Assembly: GCF_014066305.1 (NCBI RefSeq)
Contig: NW_023501050.1
Span: 744,001 to 808,000, forward strand
DNA from: Letharia columbiana
Taxonomy: Eukaryota > Ascomycota > Lecanoromycetes > Lecanorales > Parmeliaceae
Direction of reading: 5' to 3'
Length of the DNA: 64,000 bases
Shown: piece after piece, positions 14,233 through 25,577 of the stretch
How positions within the stretch are numbered: the stretch's first letter is position 1
Layout: each line of letters opens with the position of its first letter
Notes under the pieces: model-generated
The model's database searches: none
Told to the model about the DNA's origin: nothing
Seen by the model: only the letters and a program-made list of their open reading frames with translations
Made by a program: the position numbers and the translations under genes

Positions 14233-15338
14233 CTAGCTGAAGAGAACTGGACGCTCTGGAGCCGGGGAGGGAGGCCGAAGAAAAAGTGTATTTTTTTATA
14301 TTGTTCTGAAAGGCAAAAATATAATCTGCAGAAGTGTGTGTGTCTGAAGAAGAAAAAGCGCGCAAATCAAAGAGGATTCATCTTTGCCCGACGGTCTCAC
14401 GGTCTCAACACATAGTCAGTGTCGCAAAACGTCGGATTCTGTGCTAAGCCCCTAATTTTGCCGCCAGAAGTGCCCCAGCAAAGGTTGATCATCAGACATT
14501 GGAATAGCTTCTGTACGTGAAAGAAAATACCGGAGCTGGAGAAGATAGTTGGTATGACATAGCTGCCAGCTTGGAAGGTGCTAGTTTAAGTGTCGACTGT
14601 GTGCACCCGGCTGCAGCGTGTAGGAGATACCGCAGCACAGAGGCTGAAGGAAATCTGTATGTCATGAATGCCCAAGAAGACATCCAAGAGCTTCGCTGAT
14701 GATGGTGTATAGGGGTCGCCAAAGGCGGAGCCCTGCTGAAGCTGGAAGCCCAAGCTCTGCTGGACGAGTATGCAGGAAGGATGGTTGACGGTGGTCGGGG
14801 AGGGGGTTTATATACCGGCAAGTGCCTCTAGGGGCGAAGTGAGTCCCACGCTAGTCGCCGTGAATCGAAGTGAGGTGAAGCGTTTTTCGAGTGAAATTGG
14901 TGTGTTATCGGCGGATCGCCGAGTGAGCGTATAGCTCATTACCGAAAGTGATCGCGATCACTCGGCGGTTTATTCGGAAGATGAATTTCGATGGATGAAA
15001 AGGGGTTAGCGCTGGTAGATTGTATAGGGCCAGGGATCCATCTTAAGAATTTGGTGAATCGGCGTTGGATGATCATCGCTCATTCACGAGGCTGCATACT
15101 CATTTCACTGAGCTCGTTCTTTATCTACACGTACCAAGTCACTTTGGTAAACGAATACGAGACTAGCTTGGTTGATCGTAGTGGATTCACTATGTAAGGC
15201 TTTATTTCGATCAACAGAGAAGGCACTAGTGTGTGTAAGTCATCACGCTGTAAGACACCACTTCACGCCACGGATAAGGGGATTTGCTTTGGTGAATATT
15301 GGCCTGTTCACAGAGCAGGACTGGCAGAATAACCAGAA
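14233..15338. other. Intergenic, no gene seen
   Basis: Apart from the palindrome and inverted repeat listed separately, I see no supported coding frame. The minus frame 14492-14821 is low-complexity and lacks any domain. Confidence 0.5.
14917..14967. repeat. Perfect 16-bp palindrome within a 10-bp inverted repeat
   Basis: AGTGATCGCGATCACT at 14947-14962 is its own reverse complement. In addition CGCCGAGTGA (14917-14926) pairs with TCACTCGGCG (14958-14967). It could be a protein-binding site or the scar of a small inverted-repeat element; no direct evidence decides. Confidence 0.6.
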
Positions 15339-15700
15339 TATTCGGGCTAGTAACCCGCAAAACATGCCATTTCAAATCAAATAAGAGCTCCAAAAGGTAA
15401 TAGTTTGCAGACGGATTGGGGCCAGTAACCCGTAAAACCTGTCAATTCAGGCCAGACAGGAGCTTCACTCGACTGAAAATGGCAGTATGAATGGGTCAGA
15501 AACCGGAAGAATCTGTCATACCAAACAAAGCAAGAGCTGCACTTACGTAAAGGGAGAACATTGTTGGGTTAGGAACCAGTGAAACCCACCATTTCACAGG
15601 GAGCATACGCCCTAGAGTGTGATGATATTCGGGGATATAACCCGTGAAGCTTGGCATTTTGAATTGAGCAAAAGCTGCAATCACATCAAAGCAACAAGAA
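15339..15700. repeat. Array of at least five degenerate ~73-bp direct repeats
   Basis: The core TAACCCG(C/T)AAAAC (variants AAACCGGAAGAAT, GAACCAGTGAAAC, TAACCCGTGAAGC) occurs at about 15351, 15426, 15499, 15572 and 15638. The spacings are about 75, 73, 73 and 66 bp. Each core is followed by a (T/C)GYCA(T/A)TTC-like element and then by AAGAGCT(C/G) or AGGAGCTT. The copies differ mainly by substitutions. No open frame goes with it. A related single copy lies at 18642-18666 in the carX-carRA promoter. Confidence 0.75.
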
Positions 15701-16367
15701 GAAGGGATAGTCTTGACGGCAAATTTGGGCTTTACCCTGTTGCAGATTGAAAACAATGTAATATCCGAAAGCCCAAAGCTTCTCCCTTTGAGGGGCAAGC
15801 TACCTCAAGATACTATCAAAGCCGCAGCATGAGACCAGTGATGAACAACAGTTTTGGGGCCATTGAGCTTACACTTGTGGCCAGTTTGGGCGCCAACCCC
15901 TTGTTGTGACGGTATGTAAAGGCATGCTCTCCTTTCAATATCACGCCCTCGGCTCAAGGCTGGCTATTTGAAAGGGGTGATGAGCATAATCTAGAGGACT
16001 GCTAAACCACGACTCGTGACTCATTTGGGTCTCAGACCCTGGTTCTGGTGTACCTTAAGGGGGGATGACGTTCAGGATATCACATAGACAGGCTCCGACA
16101 TTTGATTGTGTGGCGTAATTATGTGGCATAGTCCTTCCACAGCTTCACCTATTCGAGTCCTGAAGACCTATAGTGGCACAAATTCCAGGGCATAGCCCCT
16201 TCACAAGACAACAACTGTGGCTTCCGGTTCTCTCGAGCTATGATGAATGAACATAAGTCTGCACTGGCGCTCAGACCATGGGGGCGATGCCAGCAGGAAT
16301 GCTGAAAATTGAGGGCAAGATCCAGAGCAAATGGTAGCAGATGTGGTAGATAGAGCTTCAGATCAAT
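15701..16367. other. Intergenic 3' flank of carX
   Basis: No gene is seen. A short element resembling GGCATAGTCCTTCCACA recurs around 16125-16140 and 16190-16205 (the second copy reads GGCATAGCCCCTTCACA). Confidence 0.5.
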
Positions 16368-18452
16368 TCATTTCAGCCATCCTTCTATCGCTTTCCGGGT
16401 TGCCATCCACGCTTCCCATGCTGGCGACGCGACCATCTCCTTTGCTGCCTTTATTGAAAAAGTCCTCAGCCTTTCCACAGGCCTCTGGCCCCGGATATCT
16501 TCCTCTGAAAACCAATTGCCATGTAGACCGTAGGGGACTCTCTGAGGTAGATGCACCCTAGCGACGACATCCGTCATGTTCTTCGCATCAATGATCCACA
16601 GCTCGCTCTTGGCATCTGACCTACACTCGTCATCTTCCAACAATTGGGTCTCGTCAAAGACATAGCTGAGAATCCAGCCGTCGTCCTCAGAAACCCCGTC
16701 CCTACGTGGCACGAAGCGAGATTCTTGTGCGTACCATCCCTCGGGCATCTTGAACACCTTGATGGCATCCAAAGGATCCTCACTTGCAAGTACTTCCGAC
16801 ATGTCTCTGGTATCGACGCACCCAATAATTTGGCTCGGGGGATCACGTATGCCCCTTTCGATTAGAGTCTCAACGTCCACCTTGACAAGCGAATTAATCT
16901 TCACTGCCCGGCCAAGCGCTGCACCAAACGAGGCATCAGAAACGGAGCAACCGTATATGTACTTTGCGGCAGACATTGAGACCGAGTCGCGAAGAGACGG
17001 GAACTCGAAAGGGATCGCGGAGAGGGCCCACTGGTGCACAATCAGATTGTCATTGCCGGAGATATGATTCGAACTGCCGCATGACTGCGGCAGACAAAAT
17101 TGATAGTAGTAAAGGCGGCACTGCTCCTCTTCTTGCTGATCGGCCGGTATGTCGTATGTTGGAGTTGGTGCCGCCAGGTCGCCTGCGCTAAAGACCAGCG
17201 AGGCGGAGGTCAGGCGGCATGCTAGCATGTTTACCATGTCCAGGCGGCCGGGAAACCCGTTCGCGGGGCTGGGATCAGCGGAGTTCCAGGAATTAGCGGT
17301 GTGGAAGATACAGCAAGGATTGGTCTCGAACCAGCGGACGTCTTCTGGCTGGTGGCGAGGAAACACGCCAAAGCGAGACCGGCTTGTGGGATCATAAGCT
17401 ACGACGGGCCTGTTTTTCGCGAGGTTGAGCGGATCGAGAGACAAGGGGAGGTCCATGATAATTGTGTGGGTACTGGAGACTCCAAAATCATGCATCATCT
17501 TGGCAGAGTTAATGCCGGGAACTGGTCGGTTAATCAAATTGCTTGGTGATTGGTTGCTGGTTTTGCTGGAAGGTTCATAGGTGGAGCTGACGATCGAATA
17601 GTTCACATAGGGTGTCACGAATGTAGAGTGGTATAAAATCAATTCTTTAGTCCTATGGTCGACACGAGGCTGGAGCGAGTTAGCATCAATGAATTGCAGA
17701 CAGGATATGGCTAAACGTACGTGGGCAGTCGTCCATTCTCTCATGAAGCTGAAAGGGCCTTTGCCACCAAACCCTGGACGTGTATCACGAACACCCTCTC
17801 CTTCGCTTGCTCTCCCGTTGAACCATCCAACCGTCTCAAGACCCGGTAATGCTATGCGCATAGGTGGTCCGCTTTCACACGTTGCCAATGCTCGTCCATC
17901 ATGGTATAGTATGGAAGTATTTGCGACACTTATTTTCTTGATCGCTTGTTGCGAGCCTGGTAAATGAGACAGTATGACCAGTGCAATGGTTCTTAAGATT
18001 CGTAGGACGATGGTGATCAACGAGCTCATGGGATTGACGAGGGTTGCAATGCTCGGCAGAATTGGCGTTCTGAGGGACGAGGAAGTCTTGGAAGAGTTGT
18101 AGACGTCGGTCAGAATGTACTGATTGACGAATTCGGGCTGGATAGCCCCTTCCTCGCCCGTTCGTCGAAAGGAAACACCACTGAGCATGCCATCGCCATC
18201 GAACCAGTGGGCATCTCGCCCGAGAGCATCATTTGTCACCGGATTTCCTCCATTGCGAACATATTCCCCTCCTGCAAGTTCTTCTGGTATGGTACCGGTG
18301 TATGAACAAGGCGTGAGAGGAAGCACTTGCTGGATGGGTGCGAAGTTTCCAGATAGGTAGCTGCAGGGCCGAGTCAATAAGCGGCGGCCGTTGGTGAGAT
18401 GGACAGCTTACGGATGACCACGACGTTTCTCCTCAAAGTTCAAATTTTTCAT
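16368..18452 (-). CDS. carX: Carotenoid cleavage oxygenase, CarX type (retinal-forming)
   Basis: Exons are 18412-18452, 17721-18360 and 16368-17669, giving 660 residues. The first intron (51 nt) restores the conserved GHPYLSGNFAPI. The second (17670-17720, 51 nt, CTAAC branch) is a multiple of three, so it hides in the open frame, but removing it restores WTTAHPRVDHRT. The four iron-ligand histidines of the carotenoid oxygenase family are seen in EWTTAHPR, MMHDFG, IFHTANSWN and YGLHGNWF. By family knowledge CarX cleaves beta-carotene (and torulene or apocarotenals) to retinal, the chromophore of the opsin encoded about 9 kb away. It is divergent from the lycopene cyclase/phytoene synthase gene and shares its 760-bp promoter. 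A torulene-specific (CarT) role is less likely because the sequence follows CarX closely and sits in this cluster. Confidence 0.93.
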
Positions 18453-19213
18453 TCTCAGAGGATTGTAGAGTAGCAGCAAAGCTAACAATTGTGTCTACAA
18501 GCCGGAGTGATCGGCCGCATGGATACGTAAAGCCATTCACACAAAAGAGGCCGTTGACTCGCTGTGGCAAAAACAGCTACCTGATGTCTTATCGACGGAG
18601 ATAGCCTCCGCTATGAATGCCATGGCGCAAATAGGAGCGTGACCCGCAAAAGCCGTCAAGTCAGGTATGATTCGGTGGGGTAAAAAGCTACGACTTTCGT
18701 AATGGATATGCGGCATCCAGCAAACCGTTGCATGATTGCATCCTTTTTCTTTACGGTAAAGCCTTGTTCATTCTTTCCCCAGTCGGTGATGTCAAGGTGC
18801 AGGAGCCTTTTCACATTTTCGTTGCAGGGCGGGATTCTCGGCCGCTAGAAGGACCCCTGTGGAATCAAATCTCGCTGCTTTTATGCCAGCTAGTCGCCGC
18901 TGTGATAGGTCATCGGTTGTCGATGTGGTGCGCCATAGCAAAATGAAATAAAGGACGACATCGTAAACTTCGGATATACTAAAGTACCGTCATCGGGAAG
19001 CTCCCTTTGCTTGAGATTGAATTGAGCGTCATTTTGGAAAAATTGCTTCATGTCAAGGAGAATGCTTTTTCTCGTCTCAATTATCCCAACTATCGCGCCT
19101 CTTGGTTAGCTCATAGCCTTCCCCCCGCTTTTCCAAGTTCCTTGAACCGCTGCCCACGACAAACAGTCATGAATTCTGCAACAGTGGCGCACCGATGAAT
19201 GTCAACGTTAGAC
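18453..19213. promoter_or_regulatory. Divergent promoter region of carX and carRA
   Basis: The two genes start 761 bp apart and point away from each other. The region has CCGGAGTGATCGGCC (18502-18516), the near-palindrome CGGAGATAGCCTCCG (18596-18610), a copy of the ~73-bp repeat core (18642-18666), and an inverted CATCG-GTTGT-CGATG (18911-18925). Light control is well known for fungal car genes; which of these sites matters here is inference. Confidence 0.6.
18596..18610. promoter_or_regulatory. CGGAG-N5-CTCCG site upstream of carX/carRA
   Basis: CGGAGATAGCCTCCG is an inverted repeat with a 5-bp centre, 144 bp upstream of the carX start. Inverted CGG/CCG triplets are the usual target form of Zn2Cys6 transcription factors. 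Near copies are at 23644 and 26664. Confidence 0.45.
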
Positions 19214-21170
19214 ATGGGGTATGACTATGCCTTGGTGTAAGTCATCCATGCCGCTTTCTACTGGGAAGCCTAACCAGACTCGCAGTCACTTGCAATACAC
19301 GATACCGCCGGCGGTAGCCCTGACTTTGTGTTACTATCCACTCTCGACCAGTCTCGGGGTCTACAAGATACTATTTCTCATAGCAGTAGGTCTACAGCAT
19401 GCCTGGTGTTAAATTATGCTTATTCTCCAGATCGCTGTCATCTCCACCACTCCGTGGGACTCATACCTCATTCACTCTCAAATATGGACATATCCTCCCA
19501 ACGCCATCATTGGCCCTACTCTCTTCAGAATACCAGCGGAAGAGGTCTTTTTCTTTATCATTCAGACCTACAACACCTCCCTACTCTATCTCCTCCTCAG
19601 CAAGCCTACGTTTCACCCGGTCTACCTTCGAGGACAGAAGCTGTTCAATGACGGAAGGCGACTGGGCCTGAGAAGATGGACTGGAGTATCAGTGATTGTT
19701 GCATGTATTTTGGCGGGCATTGGCATGATCATGAAAAGCGGGGAGGGCCTTTACATGGGCTTAATACTTGTCTGGGCAGGCCCCTTCGTTTTGCTGCTTT
19801 GGTATGACTAGGAGATCCCCATCACCTTCTAATAGATGCTAACGAGCATCAGGAGCCTTGCATATCAATTCATAATCGGATTGCCCCTTTCTAGCACTTT
19901 TATACCCGTCGTCCTCCCTACCCTATACCTCTGGATTGTGGATACCCTGGCATTAAAAAGGGGGACGTGGGTCATTGAGTCTGGAACGAAGCTGGGGTGG
20001 CATCTATGGGACGGGCTCGAGATCGAGTATGAGACTTTTTCGATGCATGGTCTAGCGGGAGGCTAACAACCTTACAGAGAAGCAGTCTTCTTCCTCGTCA
20101 CAAATGTCCTCATCGTCTTTGGTCTGATCGCCTTCGACAACGCCTTCGCCATCCTGCAAACATTCCCTTCACTATTTCCTACTATACCTACATTGCCTTC
20201 GCCAATCCTCCTAGTTCGGGCGCTGCTCCTTCCGACAACTTCATACGAGGACGAGCGGATAGAAGGGCTTCAAGAAGCACTCGGGCGCCTCAGAGCCAAA
20301 AGTCGGAGCTTTTACCTTGCAAGTGGAGTCTTCCAAGGGAGACTTCGTGTTGACTTGGTCTTACTGTATTCATTTTGCCGTGTTGCAGATGATCTGGTCG
20401 ACGAAGCTGGCTCGATCGAAGAGGCCAAGCATTGGATAGCCAAGCTCAACGAGTATCTCGACATCACCTATGGGAAATCCTATGTCAAAGTTGAGCGGAA
20501 ACAAGACCTCATATCAACGTTCCCACCATCTGCCCAGGCGAGCCTTCGCTTACTTCCGACCTCCCATCTTTCTCCCACGCCACTTTACGACCTCCTAAAA
20601 GGCTTTGAAACCGATCTCCACTTCTCCTCCAGCAACCCTTTCCCCATCAAAGACGAACCCACTCTACAAGTCTACGGAGCCCAGGTGGCGGGTACTGTGG
20701 CCGAGTTATGCTTAGAGCTAGTCTTCCATCACACTAAGGGATCTACGCCCGAAAGTTTGCGAAGGCGGATAGTCCAAGCTGGTGGTCGAATGGGCATCGC
20801 ATTGCAATACGTCAATATTGCGCGAGACATCTCAGTTGACGCTTCGAATGGCCGCGTCTACCTTCCAACAACCTGGCTCAAGGAGGAAGGGGTTACTCCA
20901 GAGGACATCATCAAAGACCCTGCCCGTTCGAAAGCCGAGATTCTGAGACAGCGGCTCCTGAACAGTGCTTTCGAGATTTACGATGAAGCGAAAGGGGCCA
21001 TTGAGCAATTACCTGCAGAAGCACGGGGCCCAATGCGGGTAGCTGTAGAAAGCTATGTCGAGATTGGGAGAGTGCTGCGACAGCCCGGCTACAAGGTCAA
21101 GGCTGGAAGAGCGACAGTGCCCAAACTAAGAAGACTGAGGGTCGCTTGGAATGCTTTGAGCCATACCTGA
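19214..21170 (+). CDS. carRA: Bifunctional lycopene cyclase / phytoene synthase
   Basis: Exons are 19214-19236, 19286-19385, 19431-19801, 19853-20026 and 20078-21170; four introns of 45-51 nt, all in phase, give 586 residues. Residues 1-about 245 form the membrane-bound CarR-type lycopene cyclase half ([23 protein letters not shown], then WDGLEIEEAVFF). Residues about 280-586 are a trans-prenyl-transferase phytoene synthase with DDLVDE (about 327) and RDISVD (about 472), the two Mg-diphosphate-binding aspartate motifs. It condenses two geranylgeranyl diphosphates to phytoene and later cyclises the ends of lycopene or neurosporene (al-2/carRA/crtYB family). The ATG is fixed by the conserved MGYDYALVH start across the first intron. 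Confidence 0.97.
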
Positions 21171-22308
21171 AGCCCCTGATCTTGTACAAAACGGGGTTCG
21201 CATGCTGCCCATGTCCTCCTGGTAAGGGTTTGTATATACTTTTCGAGATACCACCTTTGTTCATAGCTATGCAGGCTATACCAGCGCTAATAGTTTCTGT
21301 ACATACAAATTTACATATGAAAGGGTTGTCAACCTTGACAATGGAAGTTGTGACCCTGTCAAGACGTGAGTCAGGGGTTTTATGTCACCTCAGTCCTGCC
21401 TTTTACGTCTCCATTACCCATCAGTCTTACACAATCTTGCTTCAACTTTCCAACCATCTTGTGCAGTCTGCGGTGGACTTTATCCCATCGCTTCAGCAAG
21501 ATACCTTTTTCCAACAATCGCAGACGCTGGTTTGCCTGACCGCAACGGAATCCCGGTGCGCTCTATTTGGTACAGCGAGCGTGGATTTGAAGTCTCTGCA
21601 GAAGCTTGCAATAACAGATTGCGTATCCTCTTCCGATTTTCGACCCATCCATGCTTCCGCCAAAGTGTAAAGGGCCGTATCGCCGCCTGTGACTATGATC
21701 TACCATTCGAAGATATGGCGGAGACATTCCCAGACCTGGAACCGGCGCGGGAGGCTAGCTCGTCGTCCATGACCACGGTACGGGACGCCGGCTCCAACCA
21801 TCCCTCCATCAAGATGCCGGAATGTATAGCTCCCGCGAAAACCGCACATCTCGCACGATGGTGGCACTGATGAATTTGATGACGGAAATCCATGCCCAGA
21901 CCCGGAATCTGGGGCGGAGTGTGGAAGCCCAGTTCCCGTGAGCTTTGCGTGATTGACAAATCGTTGTCACCCGGCGAGGCAGCAGCTGGGACCGGTGGAC
22001 CCACATTCTCAGGTGACCCATTTGGTCCTGCTGTTGGTAGCCATTTACACGTTGCTCCTTGGGTTGTCGTGGTCGTCAATGCAGCTTTGATCACTGTCAC
22101 CCTTGATTTCTTCGGAATGTGACAACGAGAACTAGGCAATCAGATGAGGGAACATCACATTGAGCACCCAAACACATGTTGCAAATTCTATATAGCCAGA
22201 GTAAACCTCAGGGTCAGTCCCTCAACCCAGAACACAACCTACAAACCCGAACAGTGGGCAAGCAAACATCAACATTGCCTGACTACTTTCGCCAGTCAAT
22301 AAAATCCG
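21171..22308. other. Intergenic between carRA and the uncharacterised gene
   Basis: Open frames overlap on both strands (plus 21382-21870, minus 21693-22139) without a recognisable domain or intron structure. CGGAG occurs at 21719 and 21915, but no complete palindrome is formed. I see no supported gene. Confidence 0.5.
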
Positions 22309-23184
22309 ATGGCTTTACCGATCCTATCTTACTCTGTAGAGTATCACAACTCTCTCCCAGATGTCGCTGATGCGAAAACCCAGTTTGACTCGGTGGACGC
22401 TAGCAAGACCCTCTTCGCAGAAATTGGACGAATTTTCTTGAAACATCATATGGAGAACACGCTGGGAATTGTCCTTCTCCACCACCACTTTCTCCTGGCG
22501 CAAGACGAGATGCTGGTGAATGTCGGACCTGTCGCAGTACCCTGGAAAACTAACAGCGGCTTGAAGGAGCTCGAAAATGTTCACCCCAGCTCCTGGGGCT
22601 TCACCAAGGACGGCGTTGCGCCGTACGAGTTTACTCACGGATCGCCCAGAGTATCTCTCGACAGCCAATTGCAACCTTTTCTTGGTGAATTGGGCGCCAT
22701 ACTTGAGAAACGCAAAATGACTGACCTTTTTGGGATTTGTGCCCTGGATGGATCTATTGATCGCCCTTGCGACATTGAATTCACCGAAGGGCGTGCCAAT
22801 ATTACATTTCCGTTCGACATTTCCCCCCACAAAGGTAGCAATGTTGAAGCGATGTGGCGAATCGGCTCAAGCAAGGACGGAATAACAAGTACAAAGGTGA
22901 AAGGCGAAGTTCAGCCAAGGGTCTCGAATGGGTGCGGAAAATTGTATAAGCTGCAAGGGAACACACACAGGCAACCACCTCCCACAGGTGCCAAGGCTCA
23001 GGGGAACCAGGCTGCCATCAACAGAACCTTAGAAGACGACGTGGCGAGTACAGGTCTGGGAGACAGTGCACAGCATACTGTCTTTGCTGAATGCAAAGTT
23101 CGCTGCAACAGTTTTCAACTACCCGAAAATGGTGGGAGAAGCGAGAGCAATTGTAGCGGCCCTTCGACAAGGTCCCTTAGATAG
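22309..23184 (+). CDS. Uncharacterised protein inside the carotenoid cluster
   Basis: A single open frame gives 291 residues from the ATG at 22309. Residues 1-about 190 look like a folded domain (LGIVLLHHHFLLAQDEMLVN, VPYEF-like VAPYEFTHG, LFGICALDG, IEFTEGRANITFPFD). This pattern of a His-rich LLHxHF segment with a later EFTEGRANI reminds me of a recurrent uncharacterised ascomycete family, recalled and not checked. The C-terminal 100 residues are low in pattern. Another frame over 22930-22980 reads CISCKGTHTGNH, so an unrecognised intron or a frameshift near 22900 could give a Cys/His-containing C-terminus. It lies between carRA and carB on the same strand, but no carotenoid role can be read from sequence. 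Confidence 0.65.
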   Translation: MALPILSYSVEYHNSLPDVADAKTQFDSVDASKTLFAEIGRIFLKHHMENTLGIVLLHHHFLLAQDEMLVNVGPVAVPWKTNSGLKELENVHPSSWGFTKDGVAPYEFTHGSPRVSLDSQLQPFLGELGAILEKRKMTDLFGICALDGSIDRPCDIEFTEGRANITFPFDISPHKGSNVEAMWRIGSSKDGITSTKVKGEVQPRVSNGCGKLYKLQGNTHRQPPPTGAKAQGNQAAINRTLEDDVASTGLGDSAQHTVFAECKVRCNSFQLPENGGRSESNCSGPSTRSLR

Positions 23185-23747
23185 CAAGAATCAAATGAAA
23201 AGCCAATGAGTACCATGATTCAACACAAGATCTAGCCACCAGCACTTTACTCCTGACTTGGTTCACGCACAGTGTGTAGCCTATCTAAGGGAGAATAGAG
23301 CCCATGTCATATGTCTCAGGTCAGTCATGGATATTGGAGCTCAGAGGCAAGTATCTAATCGTCGTATGTTGTCTTGGCAAGGTGCAAGAATAAGTGGTAG
23401 TCGTAGATGGTGAAATGCCAGAAAAATCGTCAACAGCGGCACCAAAGAGGGAGGTTTTCGACAGATCAATTCTCTTCCTTGACTTAAATCAATCCTTGAA
23501 GATAGATTTTCTCGGAGCGGGATTTGGTGCCCACGATTGATGTGAAATAATTGATCTGCGCGCTTCAAGAGGAAAAATGACAGTTGAAAGATGTTATGTC
23601 GAATCCTTGTCAGAAAGAGCAGCATTTTATTCGACCTTGTGCGCGGAGATATCTCCGCCTCGAATGTCATCATTATCACGCCTAGGGTTTCTAGCTTAGG
23701 GTTTCGTGCCTTTGGGGCGCTCAACCTTCCATAATCATTCGAAGGCA
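23185..23747. promoter_or_regulatory. Promoter region of carB
   Basis: It contains CGGAGCGGGAT (23513-23523), the 16-bp perfect palindrome GCGGAGATATCTCCGC (23643-23658) and two TAGGGTTT elements (about 23683 and 23697) resembling telo-boxes, all within 240 bp of the start. No gene is seen here. Confidence 0.5.
23644..23657. promoter_or_regulatory. CGGAG-N4-CTCCG palindrome upstream of carB
   Basis: CGGAGATATCTCCG is a perfect palindrome, extended by G/C on each side, about 90 bp before the carB start. It shares CGGAGAT with the sites at 18596 and 26664. Confidence 0.5.
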
Positions 23748-25577
23748 ATGAAGGAGAAGTCCGGGCAGAAGACTGCAATAATTGTAGGTATGCTCATCAG
23801 ATATGCAGACGTCCTAACGAAAGGTTCGGAGACTTACCAATCATTCTATCAGGCGCCGGCGTTGGCGGAGTTGCAACAGCAGCCCGCCTCGCAAAGGCTG
23901 GCTTTAAAGTCACAGTCTTCGAGAAGAATGAGTTTACAGGAGGACGATGCTCTTTGATACATCATGCTGGCTATGTGAGCCCCTTTGTTCCCCTCAAATC
24001 TCTTAACTGCTGACCACTGTCAGCGCTTCGACCAAGGCCCGTCCCTCCTCCTACTCCCCCATCTCTTTCACGAAGCCTTTCACGACCTCGATACCTCCCT
24101 CGAAGCCGAAGGTGTGGAGTTCATGAAATGTGAGCCCAACTACAATCTCTGGTTCAGTGATGGCGAGTCCTTCGAGCTCTCAACCGATGTCTCCCGCATG
24201 AAAGATGAGGTCGAGAAGTGGGAAGGCAAAGATGGCTTCGAGCGGTATCTAGGCTTCCTACAGGAAGCCCATCGGCATTACGAGCTCAGCGTTACTCATG
24301 TGCTCAAGAAAAATTACACTTCACTCTTCTCTATGGCCCGGCCGTCTTTCCTTCGCCACCTCCTCGCTCTACATCCTTTCGAGAGCATATACTCGCGTGC
24401 CTCGAAATACTTTTGGACAGAACGGCTCCGCCGTGTGTTCACATTCGGAAGCATGTACATGGGCATGTCTCCATTCGATGCTCCAGGCACGTACAGTCTC
24501 CTTCAATACACTGAGCTCGCAGAAGGAATATGGTACCCGAAAGGCGGCTTCCACAGCGTCATTGCAGCTCTTGTTCGCGTCGGTGAGCGCTACGGTGTCA
24601 CATACCGTCTCTCGACCTCCGTTTCCTCCATCCAGCTCTCCCCAAATTCCCGCCGCGCAACAGGCGTTGTTCTTGACAGTGGTGAGGTCATCTCCGCTGA
24701 TATTGTAATCGTAAATGCCGACCTCGTCTACGCCTACAACAACCTGCTCCCCCAATCCTCAAAGGCAGCGTCACTGCAAAAACGGTCCGCAAGCTGCAGT
24801 TCCATCTCATTCTATTGGGCCATGAACCGTACTATACCAGAGCTCACAACACACAACATCTTTCTTGCAGACGACTACCGCGAGTCCTTCGACGACATCT
24901 TTAAGAAGCAGCTGATACCCTCACAGCCCTCCTTCTACGTCAACGTACCTTCAAGAATCGACCCTGCCGCTGCACCAGAGGGAAAAGACGGAATCGTGGT
25001 ATTAGTCCCTGTGGGCCATCTGCTCGATGAAAAAGAAGGCTCAGGTATCAAAGTAGAAAGCAAGCAAGACTGGGAAGCCATGGTGACCAAGGCGCGCGAG
25101 ACCGTCTTTTCAACCATCGAAGCCCGCACTGGTGCTCAAGATCTCCAAGGAGCATTGGTCAAGGAAATCGTCAATACGCCGCAGAGCTGGAAAGACGTCT
25201 TCAATTTGGACAAAGGCGCTATTCTAGGCCTGAGCCATAGCTTTTTCAATGTGCTATCTTTTAGACCATCGACCAAGCATTCCTCGATCGATAGACTACA
25301 TTTTGTGGGTGCGTCAACGCATCCTGGGACCGGGGTGCCAATCGTGCTTGCTGGAAGCAAGATTACGAGTGACCAGGTGCTGGATGTGTTTGGGATGGAG
25401 AAGCCTTGGGGTAGGAGTGTGAAGAAAAAGGCGAAGGTTAAGAAGATCGATAAGGTGCATGCTTTGCCGATGCTGTCGAACTTCCATATTGCGTGGCTAA
25501 CGCTGGTGTTTGTAATGGTAATGGCGGCCCTTAGGTTTGATGTTTTGGAGGGGTTGGGGGAGGGCGTCTGGAGATAA
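23748..25577 (+). CDS. carB: Phytoene desaturase
   Basis: Exons are 23748-23787, 23853-23974 and 24024-25577 with introns of 65 and 49 nt, giving 571 residues. Splicing restores the N-terminal dinucleotide-binding fold IIVGAGVGGVATAARLAKAG and then GGRCSLI and GYRFDQGPSLLL, the fungal CrtI/AL-1 signature. The C-terminal CrtI motif is GASTHPGTGVPIVLAGSKI, and a hydrophobic anchor (about residues 545-562, IAWLTLVFVMVMAALRF) ends the protein. The enzyme introduces four or five double bases' worth of desaturation into phytoene, giving lycopene or 3,4-didehydrolycopene. It follows the uncharacterised gene by 563 bp on the same strand. Confidence 0.97.

Noticed and set aside
19399..19671. Alternative plus-strand open frames over the carRA gene
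   Set aside because: They run across intron 2 and the cyclase coding region in the wrong frame; the spliced frame restores conserved motifs and correct phases.
21693..22139. 148-codon minus-strand frame between carRA and the next gene
   Set aside because: Low-complexity Ser/Thr/Pro content, overlapped by a plus-strand frame, and no recognisable family.
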